In this document: positions 23,276 through 30,599 of the stretch, in pieces | Numbering within the stretch: position 1 is the stretch's first letter | How the letters are laid out: each line of letters starts with the position of its first letter | NCBI GenBank assembly: GCA_900768525.1 | Contig: CAAGDF010000104.1 | Coordinates: 1-37,717, forward strand | Source: Clostridia bacterium | GTDB lineage: Bacteria > Bacillota > Clostridia > Christensenellales > Borkfalkiaceae | Direction: 5' to 3' | Length of the DNA stretch: 37,717 nucleotides | The notes under the pieces: model-generated | The model's database searches: none | What the model was told of the DNA's origin: nothing | Seen by the model: the letters and a program-made list of their open reading frames with translations, nothing else | Translations under genes and position numbers: made by a program

Positions 23276-24592
23276 TTAAAATCTGACCGAGTAAATCACA
23301 TATCCCGCGGAGAACAAAACGTCACGAGAGAAGAACTGTTCGTTAAGTTCGTCATAATATTTTTGACAAAACTCGACGACCTCTTTCGCAGTTTCGGACT
23401 CGGGATCTTCCCTGAGCATACGCGAAAAATCGTTGGGAATAAAACTGAACCATGACTCGAAAAGAGCCTTTTTGTCCTTGCGCGACATAGCGGAAGTGTT
23501 AATGCCGTATTTTTCGAGCGTAATTTCTCTCGGTTCCATTTTTCTTACGTAAGAATAAACCTGCCGCCCCGTATACCTGTATCCGCTGTAAATGTTATGT
23601 ATATAGAACGACTGAAATTTAGCAAACAAACCGTCCTTATCGGGGTAAGCGAACACAGCGCCGTCGTCAACGTCGCGAATTATCATAACGGCGTCGTCGT
23701 TTAAGAAACTTTGAATCGCCTGCAATACTTTGAACGGCTTTTTAAAGTCCATAATCGCCATACTGAGATAAACCACGTCGATTCCGTCCACGCCCGCTTT
23801 TTCAAGACATTCTTCCAACTGATCCTCGAAATCTTCCGCCTCGAACCGTACCTGAAAAAAGTCGATTTTATCGCCGTCCTCGCCGTCGATTTTTCTTGCG
23901 TTGCCGCGCTTTACGATCTCCTCGTTATACGTAAGCGCAATGACGTGAGTAATTTCGGGATAGCTTAAACGCGAATACGAACCCACCGTGCTTAAAACGT
24001 TAACGTCCAGACACACGGCATCTTTTTTCCCATGCAAGAGTTTTTCGACGATAGGTTTTTCGTATTGAGCAAGCAAATCGTCCTCGGTTCTGAGCCTGTG
24101 CTTTTCGGCTTCGTCCTCGTCGTAATAATAACGCACGTCGTCATGCCGCTCGCTTATGTTTATTTTGTTTGCGTCAACCTCTACACCCTTGAGCATAGAT
24201 ATCGTCTTTTGAATGGTCGCGTCGAAATACTCCCTGCTGGATTGAACGCCGTTGAAAAACGGCAAAACCTGCAATGACGGCGGCAGCGTATCGGGGAACG
24301 TGAAGCCGTCCATCATAATGGGTATGATGTTTTTCTTTAACTTTATCGCATGTTCGATTTCAAGACGAAGCCAATCGTTTTCCGCAGTGCACCTGTCAAG
24401 CGAGTCGGGCGGCAAAACAAGAATAAAATTCTCGCTTTTTTCTATTGCTTCGTAAAGTTTTTCGTTAAATGGTCCCGCTCTCAACTCTTCGAGATCCAAA
24501 AAGACCGATAATCCCGCGTTGTGAAGGCACTCGTAAAGCAGTCTTGCCATCGTATAGCCGCCTTCGCGTCTGTAACTGATAAATACGTCCAT
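23276..24592 (-). CDS. TIR-domain protein with C-terminal methyltransferase-like domain
   Basis: A 438-residue protein. Residues 1-135 form a TIR domain: MDVFISYRREGG, GLSVFLDLEELRAGPF, ENFILVLPPDSLDRC and WLRLEIEHAIKLKKN. The glutamate at 78 (in WLRLE) lies where bacterial TIR NADases keep their catalytic Glu. Residues about 188-345 look like a class I methyltransferase fold with a degenerate motif I (AVCLDVNVLSTVGSYSR), a motif-II-like HVIALTYNEEIV and a late strand with VMIIRDVDDG. The start at 24592 has AAGGAG ahead. It lies 54 bases behind the tandem GNAT gene, so both are probably one operon. TIR proteins commonly cleave NAD+ in antiphage defence; the second domain may sense or modify something. 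The TIR call is firm, the methyltransferase call moderate. Confidence 0.85.
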   Translation of the reverse strand: MDVFISYRREGGYTMARLLYECLHNAGLSVFLDLEELRAGPFNEKLYEAIEKSENFILVLPPDSLDRCTAENDWLRLEIEHAIKLKKNIIPIMMDGFTFPDTLPPSLQVLPFFNGVQSSREYFDATIQKTISMLKGVEVDANKINISERHDDVRYYYDEDEAEKHRLRTEDDLLAQYEKPIVEKLLHGKKDAVCLDVNVLSTVGSYSRLSYPEITHVIALTYNEEIVKRGNARKIDGEDGDKIDFFQVRFEAEDFEDQLEECLEKAGVDGIDVVYLSMAIMDFKKPFKVLQAIQSFLNDDAVMIIRDVDDGAVFAYPDKDGLFAKFQSFYIHNIYSGYRYTGRQVYSYVRKMEPREITLEKYGINTSAMSRKDKKALFESWFSFIPNDFSRMLREDPESETAKEVVEFCQKYYDELNEQFFSRDVLFSAGYVIYSVRF

Positions 24593-24646
24593 AAAATCTC
24601 CTTTTTTTCGCAAACTCTACAATGTATAAATGATTTCAGAAAAATA

Positions 24647-25753
24647 TCAAGCCTTGTAAAACATTTTATAGCATGGCACGCCGAACACACCGGGGTATTC
24701 ATACGCGATTCTGAACCCGATTCGCTGATGCAACCGCAAAGTGCCGACGTTTGCCACCACGCACTCAAGGCTACAATAATCGTGCCCCGTTAAAACGTGC
24801 TCGACAAGCGAAGCCGCAATTCCGCGTTTCCTGCATTTTTCGTCCACGGCAACGTTGGCAATGTAAAAACCGTCCTCAGCCTGACCCATTTTTGCGTAAT
24901 ATGCGTCAAACATTTCCGCCGTTCGGTTATCCATAGGCACGCCCGCAAGTTCAAACGCCTTGCAAACATACTTCAACTCTTCGACAAACGGAGCTTGCTT
25001 AGAAACCACCATTCCCGCAATAAAACCGTCGGGCAAAACGGCAACGGTAATGTTTTCCAAGTTGTAAAGCGTGGGCAAAAATATCATTTCGCGGATAACT
25101 TTTATTCCGTCATCGATACTGTCAAACCAACCGGGGTAAATGTACGGGTCGGTAAGATAAATCAGCTTTGCAACCTGCGACAAATCGTCCGTATCTTTAA
25201 GCGCGCGAACGGTAACCTCGCCCGATACGCTCGGCTGAATACCGATTTCGCGAGTCATATACTCGTAAAAAGCGAGATATTCGTCCTTTTCAAGCTCTCT
25301 CGGATAAGACAAAATTTTCAGTTCCAGATCGGCGTCGCCGAGGTGATATTTCGCCTGAATATGATAAAACGGATTCATTACAAAGCCGTTGCGTTTGTAA
25401 AACTCGTACCTGCGCACGGTGATATCGTCAACGGGCGGTTCGATTTCAAGCAAAATCGTCTTGCCGTTTTCCTTCAATAAATTAAGCACGGCGGTGCCGT
25501 AGCCCTTTTCACGCAAATCGCGGCGAATCGCAAAATGCTCGAGGTAGACAAGCTCGTTCACTTCCCAATAGAGCATAATGCCGATAAACTCGTCGTTTTC
25601 CTTGATTACGTCAAAATGATAGGCTTCGTTTTTGAGCACTCTGCGCTGTTCCTCATCGTCGCGTCTTTCCTCAACGGGAAACGACGATTTATATAAATCG
25701 TACGCCCGCTCGAAAACGTCGCCTTCAAACCGCTTTAATCTTTCTAATCTCAT
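24647..25753 (-). CDS. Tandem GNAT acetyltransferase-like protein
   Basis: A 368-residue protein with two GNAT-like halves. The first (residues 1-150) contains EFIGIMLYWEVNELVYLEHFAI and the acetyl-CoA loop RRDLREKGYGTAVLNLL; the second (about 185-368) contains ITVAVLPDGFIAGMVV, YIANVAVDEKCRKRGIAASL and a terminal RLHQRIGFRIAYEYPG. Both halves retain the R/Q-x-x-G-x-G/A acetyl-CoA pattern. Substrate is unknown. An AAGGTG precedes the ATG. It is upstream of the TIR gene in the same direction, hinting at shared expression. Confidence 0.82.
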   Translation of the reverse strand: MRLERLKRFEGDVFERAYDLYKSSFPVEERRDDEEQRRVLKNEAYHFDVIKENDEFIGIMLYWEVNELVYLEHFAIRRDLREKGYGTAVLNLLKENGKTILLEIEPPVDDITVRRYEFYKRNGFVMNPFYHIQAKYHLGDADLELKILSYPRELEKDEYLAFYEYMTREIGIQPSVSGEVTVRALKDTDDLSQVAKLIYLTDPYIYPGWFDSIDDGIKVIREMIFLPTLYNLENITVAVLPDGFIAGMVVSKQAPFVEELKYVCKAFELAGVPMDNRTAEMFDAYYAKMGQAEDGFYIANVAVDEKCRKRGIAASLVEHVLTGHDYCSLECVVANVGTLRLHQRIGFRIAYEYPGVFGVPCYKMFYKA

Positions 25754-25908
25754 TAGTACACACCTTATATCGATACTTGTTACATTGTAGCATACTCAAC
25801 AGCGTTTTACAATCGATTGCACGCTGTTTTTCGTCATAAATAAACATTTTTTGCGTTTTTGCGTACTTTTCGGGCTTTAACTCCAACCCAAAACTCTTAA
25901 AAATATAA

Positions 25909-25930
25909 AATAATCGACCTATAGCCCGAC
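25909..25930 (+). repeat. Dispersed double-palindrome repeat, copy 9
   Basis: AATAATCGACCTATAGCCCG then AC. It faces copy 10, making an inverted pair in the GNAT-terL gap. Confidence 0.7.
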
Positions 25931-25970
25931 TTTTACATGCTGCGTGCAACGCACACAAATACACATAAAA

Positions 25971-25993
25971 CCCCGTCTATAGGTCGATTATCG
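25971..25993 (-). repeat. Dispersed double-palindrome repeat, copy 10
   Basis: CCCCGTCTATAGGTCGATTA then TCG, reverse orientation; with copy 9 it forms an inverted pair 40 bases apart ahead of the terL stop. Confidence 0.8.
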
Positions 25994-26011
25994 ATACTTT
26001 CGGTTATTTTT

Positions 26012-27415
26012 TTACCTGTGCGACAAACGGCGATAAAGCCTTGCTTTGTCCTTTTGTATTTCGGTAAGTTCGCGTTTGGGTGGCTTATTCTCGGGGCGCG
26101 ACATTATAAAATAACGCAACTCGTCCAAAGCGTGGTCGTCCTTTTTTATGGGCAAATCGTCGTCGCCCCACCTGTAATTTTTTATCTCGCGGATAAGATT
26201 TTTGCAGTTAGGAAAAATTCTTATTTTGTTCGCGTTAAAATACTCTTTCACCCGCGCAATACCGGCAAACTTTTCTTTGTTGACTTTGGGATTGCAGGCG
26301 ATCCCCTCTTCAAAGAACAATTCGGTAACGCTTTTAGAGGACGCAAGCGTTTTTTGATTTGCCGCGCTGTCGATCAACGCTTCGAGCCTGCCGTCCGAGC
26401 GGCGATGCCAACCGAGCGAATCGGCGATGCGTTCGATTGCCCGCGCGTGGTAGGAAATAGTTTTTTCCGCTTCGTAATGCTCGGCGACAACGTAAATATT
26501 GCCGTCGTAATCCACACCGTAAAAGTGGCAGGAAAGCGGATTGTGCAGCCCCGGATCGATGGAAATACACGCCTGCCAGTCGTACGGCAGTTCAAACGGC
26601 TCGGGCAAAACGTGTTTTTGCTCGTCAAACTCGGAATATACCATACCGCTGTCGGCTTTGAAATGCCCGTATCGTCTGGAATCCAGCACGTCTTTAGACA
26701 AACTTTCCGTCATCTTGCGCACTTCTTCCTCATCAAGGTAGGGATTATCGCCCCATTCCATAAACTCGTACCACACGTCGGGCGAGTCGTTCACATTAAG
26801 GTAAATCTCATCGTAAATAAAAGTCAGACCTTTGAGCGGAGTCATAGTTCCGAACATGCAACCGCGTTTATCAAGCAAACGCATTTTGCACTCGTCGTAA
26901 ATATCTTTGGGCGGTTCTTCGTCGAACCACACAAAATCGAGCGACGCACCCTGAAATTTTTCACGCCCCTGATCGCAACTTTTAAACCCGATAACCGATA
27001 TTCCCCCGAACGCGTTTTTTATAAAAAGTTGGTCTATAACACCGTTATCGAGGCTATCCTTGCGCCCGCTGAGCATGACCGCGTCCACAATATCGCGCGG
27101 GGAAAGATAGGACAAAACCTTTTTTTGCGCCACGTCGCGCTGAACTTGCGAGGTCAGCGAAACCACCCACCCGAAAGTGTTTTTTCGGTTTTCTCGGTAT
27201 GGGTGAATACCCCTCGTAATCCACACCGTTTCCACCGCCCCGCACTCGGTTTTGCCGCTTCGGTTACCGCCGAACACCCACCTGTTGCCCTTTAGGCATT
27301 TATGAAAAGCCATTTGCTTAAGATGAATTTTTTCTTTATTATAACCGTCGAGCCTGCTCGTACGGCGTTTTTCTTCCTTTTCGATTTCGTGTAGTTTTTC
27401 TATTATTTCGCGCAT
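26012..27415 (-). CDS. Phage large terminase (ATPase/nuclease)
   Basis: A 467-residue packaging motor. The ATPase has Walker A GGNRSGKTECGA, Walker B LDFVWFDEEP and the coupling motif GTMTPLKG. The RNase-H-like nuclease has its acidic residues in SIDPGLHNPLS, ALIDSAANQKT and DDHALDELRYFI. It is complete. The start at 27415 has a GGGGG somewhat far upstream. It lies 3.7 kb before terS, with GNAT, TIR and XRE genes between, so the usual terS-terL pair is split and reversed. Closest pattern: Terminase_6 family. Confidence 0.9.
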   Translation of the reverse strand: MREIIEKLHEIEKEEKRRTSRLDGYNKEKIHLKQMAFHKCLKGNRWVFGGNRSGKTECGAVETVWITRGIHPYRENRKNTFGWVVSLTSQVQRDVAQKKVLSYLSPRDIVDAVMLSGRKDSLDNGVIDQLFIKNAFGGISVIGFKSCDQGREKFQGASLDFVWFDEEPPKDIYDECKMRLLDKRGCMFGTMTPLKGLTFIYDEIYLNVNDSPDVWYEFMEWGDNPYLDEEEVRKMTESLSKDVLDSRRYGHFKADSGMVYSEFDEQKHVLPEPFELPYDWQACISIDPGLHNPLSCHFYGVDYDGNIYVVAEHYEAEKTISYHARAIERIADSLGWHRRSDGRLEALIDSAANQKTLASSKSVTELFFEEGIACNPKVNKEKFAGIARVKEYFNANKIRIFPNCKNLIREIKNYRWGDDDLPIKKDDHALDELRYFIMSRPENKPPKRELTEIQKDKARLYRRLSHR

Positions 27416-27473
27416 TCGACCAATATTACCCCCTTACGCCAAAAAACGACCTTTTTCGTTATTTTCTTTATGA

Positions 27474-27479
27474 TATAAT
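27474..27479 (+). promoter_or_regulatory. -10 box directly before the SH3-like membrane protein
   Basis: TATAAT ends nine bases before the ATG at 27489, so the mRNA should have almost no leader; there is no Shine-Dalgarno and only a weak -35 (TTTTTC). Confidence 0.5.
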
Positions 27480-27488
27480 GCAAACGAT

Positions 27489-28403
27489 ATGAAAAAAAGA
27501 AACTCTTTGCCCATTTTTGCCATGAATTTAATATTTTGTATAACGCTTGCGCTTTGCATTTTTACAATGCAAGTCTGCCCGCAGAACGTTTTTCTTTGCA
27601 ATGCGCAAAATTATACGGCGGCTGCCGAGCAAAATATAATAACCGTCGGACAAAATTTTGCGACCGCATCGCAAAATGCCGACGGGCAATATGCAACCAC
27701 AGCTTCGCAAAGCGGTACGACAACGCAAAAATATTCCCGTATTCTTGACGAAAACACCGTGTTTTACGCCGACCCCGGGTGCACTATAGCCAAATTCGTA
27801 CTGCCGTACGGCTATTTTGTAAAGGTTTTGTCCGTGGGCGAGGACAGTATCGCCGTGCGCTATATGGATGAATCGGCAAGCCTGCCCGCGCGCGACGGCT
27901 TTATTCTTGTAAAGTGCTACTACCCCTGCGATTACGCTTGCGACGACAGCCCGTACCCCGATTGCGATTTTGAACTTACCTCCGACGAGGTTTTGTTTGC
28001 CGACGCTAAAGCGACCACGCCCAAAGCGGTCATCGCCGCAGGCAAAACCTGCCATTTTTACGGTTATTTAGAAATAAACGGCGAACAATTTTACTGTGTG
28101 TATTCAAACGGCTACATAGGTTATGTGCGCGCGCAGGCTTTTACCGATGCCGCCGTTCCGCCTCACTCGCTGCCGATTAAATCGAAAACCGACAGCAGCC
28201 CGAGCGACATTTCTTCCGATCAAACGGGCGAATTTCCGCCAAAACAAACGACGCCCTACGCAACCGGAACCGATTCCACGCTGAAAACCGTAATAGTTTT
28301 AGCGGTATCGCTTGTTGCGCTGAGCGTCGTCTATCTTCTTTTTAAACCGAGCCGCAAACATCGGTGCGCTTTCACCGATAAAGACTCCGACGACTTGTTG
28401 TGA
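27489..28403 (+). CDS. Membrane-anchored exported protein with SH3-like domains
   Basis: A 304-residue protein with an N-terminal signal-like helix (NLIFCITLALCIFTMQV), a serine/threonine/glutamine-rich linker, two SH3-like beta domains (about 80-150, VFYADPGCTIAKFVLPYG..; about 155-220, LFADAKATTPKAVIAAGK..), a disordered Ser/Pro/Thr linker, and a C-terminal membrane helix (KTVIVLAVSLVALSVVYLLF) with a short basic tail. It would sit outside the membrane, perhaps on cell-wall glycan. It is on the plus strand between terL and the activator gene, with its own promoter and terminator. Exact role unknown. Confidence 0.75.
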   Translation: MKKRNSLPIFAMNLIFCITLALCIFTMQVCPQNVFLCNAQNYTAAAEQNIITVGQNFATASQNADGQYATTASQSGTTTQKYSRILDENTVFYADPGCTIAKFVLPYGYFVKVLSVGEDSIAVRYMDESASLPARDGFILVKCYYPCDYACDDSPYPDCDFELTSDEVLFADAKATTPKAVIAAGKTCHFYGYLEINGEQFYCVYSNGYIGYVRAQAFTDAAVPPHSLPIKSKTDSSPSDISSDQTGEFPPKQTTPYATGTDSTLKTVIVLAVSLVALSVVYLLFKPSRKHRCAFTDKDSDDLL

Positions 28404-28409
28404 TTTTGC

Positions 28410-28455
28410 GTCGCCTTTAAAATTGCTTTCGCTTTGTTTTACAGGCGACTTTTTT
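28410..28455 (+). terminator. Terminator after the SH3-like membrane protein
   Basis: GTCGCCT and AGGCGAC arms are followed by six T residues on the plus strand. Confidence 0.75.
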
Positions 28456-28551
28456 CTTGCGGTTTAACACGTTTTTGCTCATCATTTTGTGTTATGCCCG
28501 CACCGCCAAAGCCGCTTTGTTTTTCATTTTTCCCCGTTAATATTTTACAAT

Positions 28552-29028
28552 TTAAAGATTTCTTTCTTTCGCGGAATTTTTTCGACCGCACTCGGACATC
28601 TTTTTTATCTTTTTATATTTTGAACGCAAAAAATAAATATCTCCGAGATTTTCCATAAACCACTCTTCGTCGGGTTTTAAATAATCAAGCAATTTTTCAA
28701 TAGTTTTTTCAAGTTTAAGTTGCTTGCGAAAATACCCCCTCGAACTCGGATCGAAATCATACGCCTTATCGATATGAAAATATTTATACTCGACAAGTTG
28801 CCTTTCAAACGGCGTCAACTCACTTAAAAGTCGGTCTATAACACCTTTAATCCAACAAATGCGCGAAGAACGCTCGTTAAGCGCGAGAATTTCGTTCATC
28901 TGGTCGCAAGTCTTGGAATTGTTCTTATAAGAGGTTATCGCCTTATAATAGACAAGTTTGTCTGTAGCTTCTACAACCGCGTCGAAAGACGGATAACTGT
29001 AAAGTAAAGTTTTGATTACATCATTCAT
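28552..29028 (-). CDS. Sigma-like phage transcription activator
   Basis: A 158-residue protein resembling the small phage late-gene regulators (RinA/ArpU and sigma-region-4-like). The N-terminal helices (IKTLLYSYPSFDAVVEATD) are followed by RICWIKGVIDRLLSELTPFERQLVEYKYF, where 'L...E..L...KYF' matches sigma region 4, then a YFRKQLKLEKTIEKLL helix as the DNA-reading element. ATG at 29028 has GGGGG ahead. Two promoters lie upstream; the farther one carries a LexA box. It is the first gene of the phage region in the direction of transcription, which fits an activator of the packaging and head genes. Family assignment is moderate. Confidence 0.65.
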   Translation of the reverse strand: MNDVIKTLLYSYPSFDAVVEATDKLVYYKAITSYKNNSKTCDQMNEILALNERSSRICWIKGVIDRLLSELTPFERQLVEYKYFHIDKAYDFDPSSRGYFRKQLKLEKTIEKLLDYLKPDEEWFMENLGDIYFLRSKYKKIKKMSECGRKNSAKERNL

Positions 29029-29078
29029 AATTTTCCCCCAAATACGTTCATAAACAGACAATCTGCGTTACGTCACAA

Positions 29079-29107
29079 ATTATAAATGCTTTACTTCAGT
29101 TTTTCAA
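29079..29107 (-). promoter_or_regulatory. Proximal promoter of the activator gene
   Basis: TTGAAA (29102-29107) and TATAAT (29079-29084) are 17 bases apart on the minus strand; predicted start near 29072, about 44 bases before the ATG. Confidence 0.7.
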
Positions 29108-29243
29108 TACATAACCGACATTTTTTATTATATTTTTTACAAAATTATTTTTTACACTCTCCTTTCGGCTGAAAACGAACGTTTTATGTTCGGTAAAAAA
29201 CGCCGCCCGCCGCCTTGCGACCTACGCAAACCGTTTTAGTTTT

Positions 29244-29257
29244 AGAACGTATGTTCG
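29244..29257. promoter_or_regulatory. LexA/SOS box
   Basis: Minus-strand CGAACATACGTTCT has perfect GAAC-N4-GTTC arms and fits the Gram-positive LexA box CGAACRNRYGTTYC at 13 of 14 positions. It covers the start site of the promoter at 29263-29291. Confidence 0.75.
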
Positions 29258-29262
29258 CATTT

Positions 29263-29291
29263 ATTATATCTATCGCTTCCCATATTGTCAA
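29263..29291 (-). promoter_or_regulatory. Distal, perfect-consensus promoter of the activator gene
   Basis: TTGACA (29286-29291), 17-base spacer, TATAAT (29263-29268), with the predicted start near 29256 inside the LexA box. A promoter this strong would need a repressor, consistent with SOS control. Confidence 0.8.
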
Positions 29292-29370
29292 GCGGATACC
29301 GACCGTAATTCAATCTTTTAATATTTTTTTCAACGCTCCGCCACGCCCATATGCAAACCTTTTTTTCGGC

Positions 29371-29410
29371 AAAAAAAGCCTTGAGCCGAAACAATACGGA
29401 ACAAGGCTTT
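29371..29410 (-). terminator. Terminator of the XRE gene at 29422; hairpin related to 30479-30520
   Basis: AAAGCCTTG and CAAGGCTTT arms; the minus strand follows with seven T residues. Its loop (GCCGAAA...CGGAA) closely matches the hairpin on the other side of the cassette. Confidence 0.8.
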
Positions 29411-29421
29411 CTATTACAAGA

Positions 29422-29721
29422 TTACTTTATTGTTTTTATAAAGGCTAAAAGCGTTTTTTGTTGCGAATGATTAAGACCTTTTACACGTTTTATAAGTTCA
29501 TCCTCGCAATCCGACTTTTCGTCCTTTTCTTCGCTGAAAAATTCCGCCAACGTAATACCGAACGCGTTGCACAATGCACGCAGTGTTGAAAGTTTCGGCT
29601 CGGTCTTTCTTAAATATATATTGTTCAAGGTCGATTGAGTTATCAGTGCTTCCATAGCAAGATTGTTTACAGACCAGCCCTTTTCCAATCTCAATTCGTC
29701 TATCCGTTTTAAAGTGTCCAT
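29422..29721 (-). CDS. XRE-family HTH regulator with C-terminal tail
   Basis: A 99-residue protein. Residues 5-62 form the HTH (LKRIDELRLEKGWSVNNLA, TQSTLNNIYLRKTEPKLSTL), followed by a helix FGITLAEFFSEEKDEK and a charged C-terminal helix (DELIKRVKGLNHSQQKTLL) that may dimerise. A GAGG lies before the ATG. It is divergent from the membrane-protein gene at 29840; the 118-base gap carries operator-like palindromes, so it likely represses both itself and that gene. Confidence 0.85.
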   Translation of the reverse strand: MDTLKRIDELRLEKGWSVNNLAMEALITQSTLNNIYLRKTEPKLSTLRALCNAFGITLAEFFSEEKDEKSDCEDELIKRVKGLNHSQQKTLLAFIKTIK

Positions 29722-29759
29722 TATAACCTCAACTCTTTTTATTTAATTTTATAACCAAA

Positions 29760-29781
29760 TTGAGTTAAAATAATAACTCAA
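29760..29781. promoter_or_regulatory. Operator palindrome 1 between the divergent genes
   Basis: TTGAGTTA and TAACTCAA are perfect 8-bp arms around a 6-base centre. The half-site resembles that of operator 2 (TGRGTTA-like). Confidence 0.7.
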
Positions 29782-29786
29782 AACAC

Positions 29787-29815
29787 TTGACAAATAAACC
29801 CAAATGGGTTAAGAT
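29787..29815 (+). promoter_or_regulatory. Promoter of the membrane-protein gene with operator 2 in its spacer
   Basis: TTGACA (29787-29792), 17 bases, TAAGAT (29810-29815). AACCCA-AA-TGGGTT (29797-29810) is a perfect palindrome in the spacer, positioned so that bound repressor would block RNA polymerase. Confidence 0.75.
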
Positions 29816-29839
29816 TAAATAAAAAAAGGAGAAACACAA

Positions 29840-30448
29840 ATGCAAATTCTTGTATTAATTGCGGTAGTTGTTGTAATAATCGGTGCCGTAATTTACAACA
29901 TCAAGCGTAAGCGCGACAAGGCAAATGTTTTAAAGGGCCATGACGTACCAACGCTAACAACCAAGTACAAATCAAATGAACAACTCAAACTATGGGCGCA
30001 TGATTTAGCGGAAATTACAAAAAACGAGATCGCCGCAAACAGATATTTTGATTTCGAACTTTACGTTATGCCATATCCAAACGCAATCAATTATGGTTAT
30101 AATCTTCAAAAAGTATATTATGAGCATATTAAAGAATTAGCCGACAACCCGAAAGCCGTTGTTTTATCGCAATTCAATTTTTCAGAGCATAACTTACCCG
30201 ATATTATTGTGCATAAGTATACCGATTATATGATACAAACCATTAATACGCTTACAGCGCTTAGCCTTGCGGTTGCAGAACTTGTAGTTGAGGAATTAAA
30301 GGTTGCAGGATATGACGTAAAAAACAGTGATGTTGTGCGAATAATCGATCAGGACGGATGTGAAGTATCTCAGGGAGAAGGCGGCGAGGCTCAGTTCAAT
30401 ATTCAATGTATTAAGTATAAACCGCCTCGCGCTACCGGAGAGTGGTAA
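29840..30448 (+). CDS. Membrane-anchored protein of unknown family, regulated by divergent XRE protein
   Basis: A 202-residue protein with a very hydrophobic N-terminal helix (ILVLIAVVVVIIGAVIY) followed by basic residues KRKRDK, so the rest faces the cytoplasm. The soluble part is a mixed alpha/beta domain with a long LTALSLAVAELVVEELKVAGY helix and a late VVRIIDQDGCEVSQGEGG segment. I do not recognise a family. AGGAG precedes the ATG. It is AT-richer than its neighbours. The regulator/effector layout with tight repression resembles toxin-like or phage exclusion genes, but no toxin motif is visible. Confidence 0.7.
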   Translation: MQILVLIAVVVVIIGAVIYNIKRKRDKANVLKGHDVPTLTTKYKSNEQLKLWAHDLAEITKNEIAANRYFDFELYVMPYPNAINYGYNLQKVYYEHIKELADNPKAVVLSQFNFSEHNLPDIIVHKYTDYMIQTINTLTALSLAVAELVVEELKVAGYDVKNSDVVRIIDQDGCEVSQGEGGEAQFNIQCIKYKPPRATGEW

Positions 30449-30478
30449 AACATATTTTTGAATATTCCCCTTAAAAAT

Positions 30479-30520
30479 AAAAACCTTGCGCCGAAATATT
30501 GCGGAACAAGGTTTTTTATT
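30479..30520 (+). terminator. Terminator of the membrane-protein gene; hairpin related to 29371-29410
   Basis: AAACCTTG and CAAGGTTT arms followed by T residues. Loop GCCGAAATATTGCGGAA nearly matches the hairpin at the other end of the cassette. Confidence 0.8.
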
Positions 30521-30554
30521 TTAAAATTTTCGTCAATTTTCCACCAATAAACCA

Positions 30555-30577
30555 CCGATAATCGACTTATAGGCGGG
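30555..30577 (+). repeat. Dispersed double-palindrome repeat, copy 11
   Basis: CCGATAATCGACTTATAGGC then GGG, forward orientation, one mismatch; just behind comEC at the right side of the accessory region. Confidence 0.8.
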
Positions 30578-30599
30578 CTTATTTGAGAAAAAACATAAA

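Noticed and set aside
25725..25964. 79-residue minus-strand ORF upstream of the GNAT gene
   Set aside because: It overlaps the GNAT start and a dispersed repeat; no ribosome binding site or protein-like pattern.
25937..27295. 452-residue plus-strand open frame opposite terL
   Set aside because: It lies almost entirely antisense to a clear large terminase with intact motifs, has no Shine-Dalgarno and its composition is that of a reverse-frame shadow.
29176..29192. Second LexA box (CGAAC ... GTTCG) downstream of the first
   Set aside because: The arms are 7 bases apart instead of 4, which does not fit LexA spacing; more likely a simple hairpin.
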